From: Bacillota bacterium
Lineage (GTDB): Bacteria; Bacillota; Clostridia; Peptostreptococcales; Anaerovoracaceae
NCBI GenBank assembly: GCA_017557505.1
Contig: JAFYYP010000028.1
Coordinates: forward strand, 1-64,000
Direction: 5' to 3'
Length of the DNA: 64,000 bases
In this document: one piece after another, positions 35,401 through 42,048 of the stretch
Layout: each line of letters starts with the position of its first letter
Numbering within the stretch: position 1 is the first letter of the stretch
The notes under the pieces: model-generated
What the model was told of the DNA's origin: nothing
Seen by the model: the letters and a program-made list of their open reading frames with translations, nothing else
The model's database searches: none
Position numbers and translations under genes: made by a program

Positions 35401-35462
35401 AGGGTCAACGCAAGAACCAGCAGACACGCGATCCGCTTAACGCTCTTCTTTGTTCTGATCAT
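32412..35462 (-). CDS. secreted lipase-like protein with InlB-type repeat and SLH anchor
   Basis: Exoprotein of 1016 residues. A signal peptide (basic start, hydrophobic core, cleavage after GTAFA near residue 30) is followed by an alpha/beta-hydrolase region with GQSRGG near residue 190 (GxSxG nucleophile elbow, class 3 lipase style). Then come an InlB-B-type beta-grasp repeat (VTFDANGHGET, then WRFDGWF and DVVLTAHW), a linker rich in Pro/Glu/Ser, and three SLH repeats (FVDVPEDAWYEEAVDWAVEN and two more) to the C terminus, which would bind cell-wall polymer. No clear Shine-Dalgarno precedes the ATG; TGGTACACT lies directly upstream. Lipid or ester substrate is unknown. Confidence 0.85.
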   Translation of the reverse strand: MIRTKKSVKRIACLLVLALTLGMLPGTAFAADPDYMFAEVEYYSKLTKDFIPAGCYYTDDWFSGDASQRNDALALISAQLAAAGCDADHGGAFLKALGFGNIVSNNFGSSDLSDCAYTVGTKTVGVKTLTAVVFQGDQYGDKGWQQNVTVNEDGVDTPDQASYKAAAESFLADLDAMRLAGDGILWITGQSRGGAIANLAGAYLLDRSAHPELFCYTFESPATTENPSAKDDKYQAIHNYVCSDDPVTMLPLWDMVRYGQDVAYDTDPAEDVIAMLAKINPDAYEKAQAYNPGAFDDDPAAFVKGLLDQLEEVVPAREAYSQAREAGFTEDGTETKISYTYQLGLQTLCHVIFGSEGELTSKLSPLLDLLPDLALSRLEEAYVSEKGPENKDELLSDAARLRWNAAAVVAEKVNGDGTGPVIETEGVYALLSLLSPMVVDTSAVSEEGWEFPSEEELADALYLYMDLSVLMDAADNALTLVFSHHPDVILARLSLLAPALEMEDMALVIADPGAGDAADAAPAELEGKVDALNLSWLSCEEVKWLTEDDPLQDGKLYYLQMTVVPVGHTVPDDLSITVNGQDPVEYSVSYEKGPARITGSWEFPIGTVEQVAVTFDANGHGETPDAWTVDKGMQLRNAGLTPEDPGIVRDDEGSWRFDGWFDDAGTPWDELTANGDVVLTAHWTEVIDEIVLTYEIPRVGDSGDAILQVSVPNDALYWIDTDPENLYVMNQGWEGVDRIEDRSDHYLSFMVRIPDGIEFLTKCNEYGDLIFAGPLTVNGEQTDRIPWVSTEEDWDTGEELYDYIQIDYTFTPAARSSRPSAPEEPSESAEPEEPAGSDEPAKKFVDVPEDAWYEEAVDWAVENNVTAGTDETHFSPNASCTRAQAMTMLWSAAGAPEQTGGTGRFADVAEDAYYADAVQWAVENNITSGVNADHFAPAATVTRAQVIMFLYRLAGSPSEGSCPFTDVPEDAYYHDAVCWAYGAGVTAGTGNGRFSPDAQCTRAQIVTLLYLALGQN

Positions 35463-35477
35463 TTTAGTGTACCAATG

Positions 35478-36092
35478 CTAAAACTTCTTTTCGACGACCA
35501 TTTCCACGTTCTTGTCGCGGATATAGATTTTCACCTCGTCGGCGAGGTTGGCTGTGATGGAGCGTTCCAGCTCGTCCCACTCTTCAGCATCTTCTTCCTT
35601 GTTGGCCTCGATGGCATTGCGGTATTCGCTCAGCGACCAGCCGTACATCATGCCCTGGCCGACCTGGCTCATGCCCGGTCCCAGTCCGTCGATGTCCGTA
35701 GAATAGAAACCGTACGCCAAAGGCGACATGCCGCTTTTATCTGGTTCGTACATCCGCGTAAAGACGTCCTTCAGCTTGCCCATAATGCCTACAGCTGCCG
35801 CGTTCTCGCCCGAAGAAGCCGACTTCAGAAGTTCTTTGCGCATCTCGCTGTTCACGAGCGTCTCGACGGCGAGGTGCAGGAAGAACGCCTTCCCTTCCGT
35901 CTCCACCCAGTAGTCGTACTGCGTCTCGCCGACGATCGTGCGCAGCATGCCCATCATCTCTTCAGCCAGAAGCCGCAGGCGCAGCGCCTGTTTCGGCTCC
36001 AGCCCGCGGTAAACGGCGGCCTTTTCCGTCTGCTCCAGCGCTTCTTCGATGCCGCTCCCGCTGGCGGTGATCCGGATCACATCTGTTTTCAT
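35478..36092 (-). CDS. protein of unknown function paired with a STAS protein
   Basis: A 204-residue cytoplasmic protein that I do not recognise with certainty. The helix KQALRLRLLAEEMMGMLRTI followed by a strand-rich segment and GIMGKLKDVF recalls the start of RsbW/SpoIIAB-type HATPase anti-sigma factors, but the Asn of the usual N-box is not evident. The second half (GMMYGWSLSEYRNAIEANKE, then an acidic stretch and ANLADEVKIYIRDKNVEMVV) is not typical of those proteins. It lies 28 nt after a STAS antagonist gene, the partner expected for an anti-sigma factor, so a divergent partner-switch protein is my best guess. Confidence 0.5.
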   Translation of the reverse strand: MKTDVIRITASGSGIEEALEQTEKAAVYRGLEPKQALRLRLLAEEMMGMLRTIVGETQYDYWVETEGKAFFLHLAVETLVNSEMRKELLKSASSGENAAAVGIMGKLKDVFTRMYEPDKSGMSPLAYGFYSTDIDGLGPGMSQVGQGMMYGWSLSEYRNAIEANKEEDAEEWDELERSITANLADEVKIYIRDKNVEMVVEKKF

Positions 36093-36120
36093 ACCGGTTG
36101 CTTCCTTTCTGCGCCTTGCA

Positions 36121-36417
36121 CTACTCGATGGTCAGAATCTCGGAAAACCCCGTGACGTCGAAGATCTCCTGGATCGTATCGTTGACGCCGCAGATCTTAA
36201 AGCCGCCCTTGGGCATCATCTTCTTGTGCGCCCGCAGCAGCACGCGGAGACCCGCCGAGGAGACATACGTCAGCTTGCTGAAGTCCATGACGAGCTCGTT
36301 TGCCTCTTCGGGGAGAGCCTCCAGGGCTTCGTCCAGATCCGGAGAAGTGAGCGTGTCGAGCCGGCCGTCCAGCGCGAAGACCGCTTTTCCGTTTTCTATC
36401 GTTTTTTCGATCAACAT
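36121..36417 (-). CDS. STAS-domain anti-sigma factor antagonist
   Basis: SpoIIAA/RsbV-like protein. The ATG at 36417 (98 aa) is preferred because GGAGGA lies upstream; the longer frame includes an improbable Cys-rich leader. The switch serine is S54 in YVSSAGLRV, aligned with the phosphorylated Ser of SpoIIAA. It would bind a kinase/anti-sigma partner when unphosphorylated; the neighbouring 35478 gene is the candidate. No sigma factor gene is adjacent. Confidence 0.85.
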   Translation of the reverse strand: MLIEKTIENGKAVFALDGRLDTLTSPDLDEALEALPEEANELVMDFSKLTYVSSAGLRVLLRAHKKMMPKGGFKICGVNDTIQEIFDVTGFSEILTIE

Positions 36418-36648
36418 TCTTGTTCCTCCGTTTTGGCAGAGCATTTTTCCTGCAATCGGCTCTGCCTTTCTTGCTACTATTATACGATTCATATTACAAT
36501 GTTCGCAAGGCAAAGAACGCGACCTGCGGCGACTGCGTTTTCAACCGGCGGTTGAGAGAACTGGCCGAACAGTCGCTGGAACGCCGCCTGCCGTTCTGCT
36601 ATTCTTCAGTCAACAGCGCTGAAGAACATAACAAAGGAGAACAAAAAC

Positions 36649-37671
36649 ATGGAATTAACGAATAAATTAAAGAGTCTGAGAACGGCGCGCGGCGTGACCC
36701 AGGAAGCGCTGGCAGAAGCCGTCGGCGTGTCCGCGCAGGCTGTTTCCAAGTGGGAGCGCGGTCAGGCGATGCCCGACGTCAGCCTGCTGCCCGAACTCGC
36801 CGTTTACTTCGGCGTGACCTTGGACGGGTTGTTCGGGCTCACCGAAGAAAAGGAATACGACCGCATCCAGAACGTCCTGTGGGACAAGCGCCTGCTGCCC
36901 CATGCGGAGTTCGACCAGGCGGAGCGCTGGCTGGACGAGAAAATCGCAGCCGGCTACCGCGCTGCAGACTGCCACCGCCTGAAGGCGGATCTGTACAACC
37001 ACCAGGCCGGTTTCCTGCGCAACGCCGCCGCAGAAGAAGCCAAGGCAGCCTTGGCGATCGATCCGGACTGCCGCGAGGCGCACGGGGAGCTGAACACCGC
37101 GATGCGCGGCTATATCCCCGACTGGTGCGCACGCAACCATCACAAGGAGATCGCATATTACCAGCAGTTCGTGAAAGATCATCCGGACAGCTGGAAAGCC
37201 TGGCTTTGGCTGCTCGACAATCTGTTGGATGACGGTCGGTTTGAAGAAGCGGAACAGGCGATCGAAGGCCTGGCAAAGGCCGACAATACGTTTCGCGTAC
37301 CGCTCTACCGCGGCCTGCTGCTGTGGCACCAGGGCAAAAGAAAAGAAGCGCATGCGATCTGGGACAAGATGCTGAAAGAGTTCGGAAGCGACTGGCTCGT
37401 GTGGTTCAGCATGGCCGACGTAGCTGCGATGGAACTGCGCTACGACGATGCCGTGGCGATGTACCGCAAAGGCATCAAGACACAAACGGCGCCCAAATAT
37501 GTGGACGGTTTCGAATCTATTGCGCAGGTCTACGAGATCTGCGGCAACTACCCTGCCGCCATCGCCGCACTGGAAGAAGAACTGGAACTGTTAAAGCAGG
37601 ACTGGGACACGACCGAAGGCGAGACCGCGGACAGCGTGCGGAGAGAGATCAAAAGGCTGAAAGCGAAATAG
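36649..37671 (+). CDS. XRE-family regulator with TPR-like C terminus
   Basis: 340 residues: a Cro/CI-type helix-turn-helix at the start (TQEALAEAVGVSAQAVSKWE, residues 17-36) followed by about 260 residues of alpha-helical repeats of tetratricopeptide type (for example WLWLLDNLLDDGRFEEAEQA). AAAGGAG lies before the ATG. Such proteins may bind peptides or protein partners through the helical part. It is monocistronic, divergent from the STAS pair and closed by a terminator. Confidence 0.85.
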   Translation: MELTNKLKSLRTARGVTQEALAEAVGVSAQAVSKWERGQAMPDVSLLPELAVYFGVTLDGLFGLTEEKEYDRIQNVLWDKRLLPHAEFDQAERWLDEKIAAGYRAADCHRLKADLYNHQAGFLRNAAAEEAKAALAIDPDCREAHGELNTAMRGYIPDWCARNHHKEIAYYQQFVKDHPDSWKAWLWLLDNLLDDGRFEEAEQAIEGLAKADNTFRVPLYRGLLLWHQGKRKEAHAIWDKMLKEFGSDWLVWFSMADVAAMELRYDDAVAMYRKGIKTQTAPKYVDGFESIAQVYEICGNYPAAIAALEEELELLKQDWDTTEGETADSVRREIKRLKAK

Positions 37672-37682
37672 AAATAGCAAAA

Positions 37683-37710
37683 GACCGGAGCAACTCCGGT
37701 CTTTTTTTTG
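37683..37710 (+). terminator. terminator of the XRE-TPR gene
   Basis: AGACCGGA (37683-37690) / TCCGGTCT (37696-37703) with loop GCAAC, followed by seven T. The next base begins the tRNA-derived fragment. Confidence 0.88.
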
Positions 37711-37786
37711 GTGGACCTTAGGGGATCGTTCAAGCTTCGCCTTCGGCTCGCTTTCACGTGAACCCTGTCAGGGGTTCGAATCCCCT
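37710..37786. repeat. rearranged tRNA-Ala 3'-end fragment
   Basis: 37710-37727 repeats the last 18 bases (including CCA) of the intact tRNA-Ala at 37847, in the same orientation. 37767-37786 repeats 20 bases of its T arm but in the opposite orientation. The inverted repeats AGGGGAT (37721-37727) and ATCCCCT (37780-37786) flank 52 bp; inverting that segment on paper restores the contiguous tRNA 3' end TTAGGGGATTCGAACCCC as in the intact gene. There is no acceptor 5' half, so it is not a tRNA gene. Confidence 0.7.
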
Positions 37787-37807
37787 GATATCTTCAATCG
37801 TCGAACG

Positions 37808-37840
37808 AAAACCCCACAGGCTATCACCTGTGGGGTTTTT
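37808..37840. terminator. terminator of tRNA-Ala (bidirectional form)
   Basis: AAAACCCCACAGG (37808-37820) pairs with CCTGTGGGGTTTT (37827-37839) around CTATCA. On the minus strand it follows the tRNA-Ala 3' end by seven bases and ends in a T-run. Confidence 0.88.
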
Positions 37841-37846
37841 CATTCG

Positions 37847-37922
37847 TGGTGGACCTTAGGGGATTCGAACCCCTGACCTCCACACTGCCAGTGTGGCGCG
37901 CTCCCAACTGCGCCAAAGGCCC
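37847..37922 (-). tRNA. tRNA-Ala(GGC)
   Basis: Complete cloverleaf on the minus strand: acceptor GGGCCTT/AAGGTCC, D arm GCGC-AGTTGGGA-GCGC, anticodon stem CCACA/TGTGG with loop CTGGCAG (anticodon GGC), T arm AGGGG-TTCGAAT-CCCCT, discriminator A and an encoded CCA (37847-37849). The anticodon reads GCC, an alanine codon common in this GC-rich DNA. Confidence 0.95.
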
Positions 37923-38090
37923 TCGATGGGACAGAAGTTAGTTTAGCATAAAGCTGCCCGGGACTCAAGAAAAATTTTTTACTTTTTCGCGCTTTGTTGG
38001 ACATTTATTGGATTTGCCGTGGTAAAAAGATAGTACAATATAAAAAGCAAAGCAAAACACACCGCGGCGATGCCGCAGAGAGGAGCATAT

Positions 38091-40412
38091 ATGTCGGATC
38101 AACAGTTAAATCCACAGGCGCAGGAACACCGTAATTATTATTCCCTGGAGGAATTCGCCGAACGCCGCAGACTGCAGGAAGAGCTGCGCAATGCCATCGA
38201 CAAGACCATCCCTGGCTACGAGGTCTATGCACAGGCCATGGAAGAGCTGAACAAGAAGATGGACGCGTACAGCGTGCTCGATCAGTGGGGCGTCGCGAAG
38301 CAGATCGACGAAGCTGGCAAACAGGAACTGATGGAGGCGATCAAGACCACCGCTCTGGCCGGGGAAGAACTCCTGAAGAACGCAAAGGGTTCGGTAGACC
38401 CGAAGGTCCAGAAGACCGCCGATACCGTCCGCAAACTCCAGGGCGCGATGAGCCGCGACATGAACCTGCTGCAGCTTTACGACCCGAACGGACCGGAAAA
38501 GAAATCCCTGCCCGAACTGCAGGAAGACGCCCGCACGTCCACGGTCGACATCGGCGACAAGGAATTCGAAAAGATGAGCGGCTTCCAGTCCGAGCGCATC
38601 CCCATGACCCTGCAGAACGCCAAGGGCAAGAAGATCAGCGGTTTCTTCACGAAGGCCAGCAAATTCACCATCCTGCCCGAATTCAACAGTCTGCTAAAGC
38701 GGATGGACAACCTCTCGGACGACAAGGAGTTCTTCAAAGATTTCCTGAGCAAATACCGCCAGGCACGGATGAAGCAGACCCCGGCAGCCAAGGATTACTC
38801 TGACGAATACCTGATCGGCGAGATCCTTCAGAAGAGCGGCGGCGGCCAGCCGAACGCGCTGAAGATGCACCTGGGCAAGGTGTTCGGCAAAGACGGATAT
38901 GAGATGAACGATATCTTCGGGTACAACGGGCTGAAGGTATTCTCCGAAGGACTGCAGAAGATCGCGGCTACGCCGGCCTCCTACATGAACCTGATGATGG
39001 ACATGAAGGAAGGCGAGCGCTTTGACCAGCGCAACAGCGCCATGAGCGCCGTCGCGGACGTGCTTGGCGTGCCGAATCTGATCGCCCGTTCCCGCAATAT
39101 GAAGTTCCGCGACAGCAAGGGCAACGTCGTCGAAGGCACGTTCATGGACGTCGCCAAGGGCACGGACCTGGGCGGCGGAAAGAACGAAAACGCGCAGAAA
39201 CTGAGCAAGCAGCCGTTCAAAGGCGCAGGCAGCGAAGGTCTGCGGCAGCTGTGCGACCTGCAGGTCCTGGACTATATCTGCGGCAACATCGACCGCCACT
39301 CCGGCAACATCGTGTACGAACTGGACAAGGACGGCAAGATCATCGGCGTGCAGGGCATCGACAACGATACGTCTTTCACCCGGTTCCACCCCGAGAACCG
39401 CGACCTGAACGACCTCATGACGGCTCCCAAAAACATGCGGGTCATCAGCAAATCCATGCGTGACAAGATCATGAACATGGACGAAGCCATGCTGAAGTTC
39501 TCGCTGCGCGGGCGCGGTCTTTCCGAAGAAGAAATGGACGCCTCCGTCGAACGGCTGAAGATCACCAAGAAGGCTATCCAGGAAAGCGAAAAGCATTACG
39601 GCGGAACGTTCAACTTTAAGGGCAAGGTAAAACCGGATAAAAACCACCTGCTCATCCTGGATGACAAGGATTTCAAGAACCTCGACATCAGTTATCTGCG
39701 CCACACGGGAAAGAAGGAAGCCACCTCGACCATCAACGAAGTAGATAAGCTGATCCAGATCGCCAACGAATATAAGGCGGGAGTGCAGGCCGGCACAACG
39801 GAAAGGAAAGACGTCAACCCGCTCAATCTCAAGAGTTTCGATACCACGGAGAAAGACCTGATGTGGTCCACGGTCCGCCAGAAGGTCGGCACGACCCGTC
39901 AGTATATCGAAAACGTGCAGCTGTACAACGGCAGAAAGACCGTGAACAGCGTGGACGACCTGACGAACACTTCGCACGGCAGTTCCCCGGAATGGGACAA
40001 GATGGTCGCGAACATGAAGGCTCTGAACAAGTACAACGCAGGCGCCTACCGTGACAAGAACAAAACGGACCAGATCCTCACGACCGAGCAGTACGTGAAG
40101 ACGCAGGGCCTGTGGGCGCAGCTCGACAAATCCGCGGACGATTACCTCGCCAAAAAGATGCGGGAAAAAGGCGTAACCGATCTGAAAAAGCTCGTGGGCA
40201 AGAACGATTACGAAAAGGACCGCATCGAATACGCGAAGCGGGTCAAGCAGTATACGAGCAAGCATAAGATCGATCCGCTGACCGACCACCAGAAGGAAGT
40301 CTTAAAGCAGCACGATGAAGGCGACCTGATCGAGCTCAACAAGAAGATGAAAGAAGAAGCGCTGAAGATCCAGAAGGCGCAGCAGAACAAGGGCCCGCAG
40401 GCAGGCATGTAA
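38091..40412 (+). CDS. large cytoplasmic protein with PI3/4-kinase/HipA-like kinase core
   Basis: 773 residues from the ATG at 38091 (AGAGGAG upstream; an in-frame non-ATG start seven codons earlier lacks support). No signal peptide or membrane segment. Residues 1-150 are helical and charged. About 165-430 resembles an atypical kinase: K188 in ISGFFTKASK as possible ATP lysine, AMSAVADVLGVPNLIARS, a hinge-like GTFMDVAKG, then catalytic loop C397-GNI-D401-RH-SG-N406 and metal-binding I423-D424-N-D426, as in PI4K-II, HipA and FAM20/CotH-type kinases. A charged helical C-terminal half follows. It has its own upstream -10-like TACAAT (38034-38039) and is seven bases from cardiolipin synthase. Family and substrate are unknown to me. 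Confidence 0.6.
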   Translation: MSDQQLNPQAQEHRNYYSLEEFAERRRLQEELRNAIDKTIPGYEVYAQAMEELNKKMDAYSVLDQWGVAKQIDEAGKQELMEAIKTTALAGEELLKNAKGSVDPKVQKTADTVRKLQGAMSRDMNLLQLYDPNGPEKKSLPELQEDARTSTVDIGDKEFEKMSGFQSERIPMTLQNAKGKKISGFFTKASKFTILPEFNSLLKRMDNLSDDKEFFKDFLSKYRQARMKQTPAAKDYSDEYLIGEILQKSGGGQPNALKMHLGKVFGKDGYEMNDIFGYNGLKVFSEGLQKIAATPASYMNLMMDMKEGERFDQRNSAMSAVADVLGVPNLIARSRNMKFRDSKGNVVEGTFMDVAKGTDLGGGKNENAQKLSKQPFKGAGSEGLRQLCDLQVLDYICGNIDRHSGNIVYELDKDGKIIGVQGIDNDTSFTRFHPENRDLNDLMTAPKNMRVISKSMRDKIMNMDEAMLKFSLRGRGLSEEEMDASVERLKITKKAIQESEKHYGGTFNFKGKVKPDKNHLLILDDKDFKNLDISYLRHTGKKEATSTINEVDKLIQIANEYKAGVQAGTTERKDVNPLNLKSFDTTEKDLMWSTVRQKVGTTRQYIENVQLYNGRKTVNSVDDLTNTSHGSSPEWDKMVANMKALNKYNAGAYRDKNKTDQILTTEQYVKTQGLWAQLDKSADDYLAKKMREKGVTDLKKLVGKNDYEKDRIEYAKRVKQYTSKHKIDPLTDHQKEVLKQHDEGDLIELNKKMKEEALKIQKAQQNKGPQAGM

Positions 40413-40419
40413 CGGCACC

Positions 40420-42012
40420 ATGGAAGAACGCGTTGTAAAACTGCTGAACAAAAAGAAAAAAGGCATGCTGCAGAAGCTGTTTTTCAGCCGCCTCGGCGTG
40501 ATCGTGATCCTGATCGTGCTGCAGCTGCTGCTGTTCCTCCTGTTTGCCGCATGGTTCCGCCAGTACCTCACCCATTACGAAGTGGTGCGAGGCATCTTTA
40601 CGCTGGCGATGGTGATCTACCTGTTCAACAGCGGTATGGATTCGTCCGCAAAACTCACGTGGCTGATGATCATCGCGGTGGCCCCCTTCTTCGGCACGTC
40701 CTTCCTGTTCTTCTCGAAAATCGATTTCGGCCATAACGTGCTGAAGGACAGGGTCGCGGAGATGATACGCCGCACGAAGAATCTGCTTCCGCAGAAAGAA
40801 AGCGTCCTGCAGGAACTGGAACGTGACCCGTACGGCACGGAGGATCTGCACCGCTACATGAACCGCGAAGGCTGCTTCCCCATCTACGACAATACGGAAG
40901 TGACGTATTTCCCGCTGGGCGAAGACAAGTTCAAGGTCATGCTCGAAGAGCTGGAAAAGGCGGAAAAGTACATCTTCATGGAGTACTTCATCATCGATGA
41001 GGGCACCATGTGGGGACGCATCCTGGACGTGCTGGAGCGCAAGGCGAAGCAAGGCGTGGACGTGCGCGTAATGTACGACGGCATGTGCGAGCTCTCGACC
41101 CTTTCCTTCGATTATAACGAACGCCTGGCGGAGCTGGGCATCAAGGCGAAGGCTTTCTCGCCGGTGCGCGCGTTCATCTCCACGCACTACAACTACCGTG
41201 ACCACCGCAAGATCCTGTCCATCGACGGCAAAGTCGCCTTCACCGGCGGGGTCAACCTGGCGGACGAATACATCAACGAGATCGAGCGCTTCGGCCACTG
41301 GAAGGATACGGCCGTGATGCTGAAAGGCGACGCGGCAGCGTCCCTTACCCTGAGTTTTCTGCAGATGTGGAACGTGACGGAAGAGAAGCCGGACTTCTCC
41401 GAATGCAAGGAGCTGGCGGAAGAACAGGCGGAAAAGCGGGCAGGCGGCACGCCGAAGACAGCGGAAGGCTACGTGATGCCTTACGCGGACAGTCCGCTGG
41501 ATGGGGACAAGGAGGGCGAGACGGTCTACATCGACCTTTTCAACCGGGCCACGGACTACGTGCACGTCATGACCCCCTATCTGATCCTGGACGGCGAACT
41601 GGAAGAGGCCATCAAGTACGCGGCGGAGCGCGGCGTGGACGTCAAGATCATCCTGCCGGGCATCCCCGACAAGCAGATGGCCTGGGCGCTGGCGAAGTCG
41701 CATTACAGAAGGCTCGTCGACGCAGGCGTGCACGTCTACGAATATACGCCGGGCTTCGTCCACGCAAAGGTGGCGGTCAGCGACGGCTGCCGGGCCGTGG
41801 TCGGGACCATCAACCTGGACTACCGCAGCCTGTACCACCATTTCGAGTGCGCTGCCTATCTGTACAAGGTGCCCTGCATCCCGCAGATCGAAGAGGATTT
41901 CCAAAGCACGCTGGCGCAGTGCCGCACCGTGACCCAGGAGAGCATCACGAACGAAAAGGTGTCCATGAAGCTGAAAGGCTTTATCATGAAGCTCGTGGCG
42001 CCGCTGATGTAA
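40420..42012 (+). CDS. cls: cardiolipin synthase, phospholipase D type
   Basis: Joins two phosphatidylglycerols to cardiolipin at the membrane. The 530-residue protein starts with two N-terminal membrane helices (residues about 25-75) and has both HKD motifs: H262-x-K264-x4-D269 and H448-x-K450-x4-D455, each followed by the GG/GT-x-N element (FTGGVNLADE, VVGTINLDYRS). Length and layout are those of bacterial ClsA. It is seven bases downstream of the kinase-like gene, probably one transcript. Confidence 0.93.
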   Translation: MEERVVKLLNKKKKGMLQKLFFSRLGVIVILIVLQLLLFLLFAAWFRQYLTHYEVVRGIFTLAMVIYLFNSGMDSSAKLTWLMIIAVAPFFGTSFLFFSKIDFGHNVLKDRVAEMIRRTKNLLPQKESVLQELERDPYGTEDLHRYMNREGCFPIYDNTEVTYFPLGEDKFKVMLEELEKAEKYIFMEYFIIDEGTMWGRILDVLERKAKQGVDVRVMYDGMCELSTLSFDYNERLAELGIKAKAFSPVRAFISTHYNYRDHRKILSIDGKVAFTGGVNLADEYINEIERFGHWKDTAVMLKGDAAASLTLSFLQMWNVTEEKPDFSECKELAEEQAEKRAGGTPKTAEGYVMPYADSPLDGDKEGETVYIDLFNRATDYVHVMTPYLILDGELEEAIKYAAERGVDVKIILPGIPDKQMAWALAKSHYRRLVDAGVHVYEYTPGFVHAKVAVSDGCRAVVGTINLDYRSLYHHFECAAYLYKVPCIPQIEEDFQSTLAQCRTVTQESITNEKVSMKLKGFIMKLVAPLM

Positions 42013-42037
42013 AAAAAAGAGGACGGAAGAACCGTCC
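42011..42037 (-). terminator. terminator of the ydcF-like gene
   Basis: GGACGG (42021-42026) pairs with CCGTCC (42032-42037); on the minus strand the stem is followed by a run of eight T, eight bases past the ydcF-like stop. It is built from the dispersed repeat at 42028-42048. Confidence 0.75.
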
Positions 42038-42048
42038 CCGTGTCTTAT
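42028..42048 (+). repeat. short dispersed repeat (copy B)
   Basis: Identical over 21 bases to the reverse complement of 29740-29760 (core AACCGTCCCCGTGTCT). Here it runs into the last codons of the ydcF-like gene and contributes one arm of that gene's terminator hairpin. Confidence 0.7.

Noticed and set aside
37711..37795. A possible second tRNA gene upstream of tRNA-Ala
   Set aside because: A T arm can be drawn on the plus strand, but there is no matching acceptor, D arm or anticodon arm; it is explained by fragments of the neighbouring tRNA-Ala.
38008..38039. Complete sigma-A promoter for the kinase-like gene
   Set aside because: TACAAT is a fair -10, but TTGGAT and TTGCCG are at 20 and 14 bp spacing; neither gives a convincing -35.
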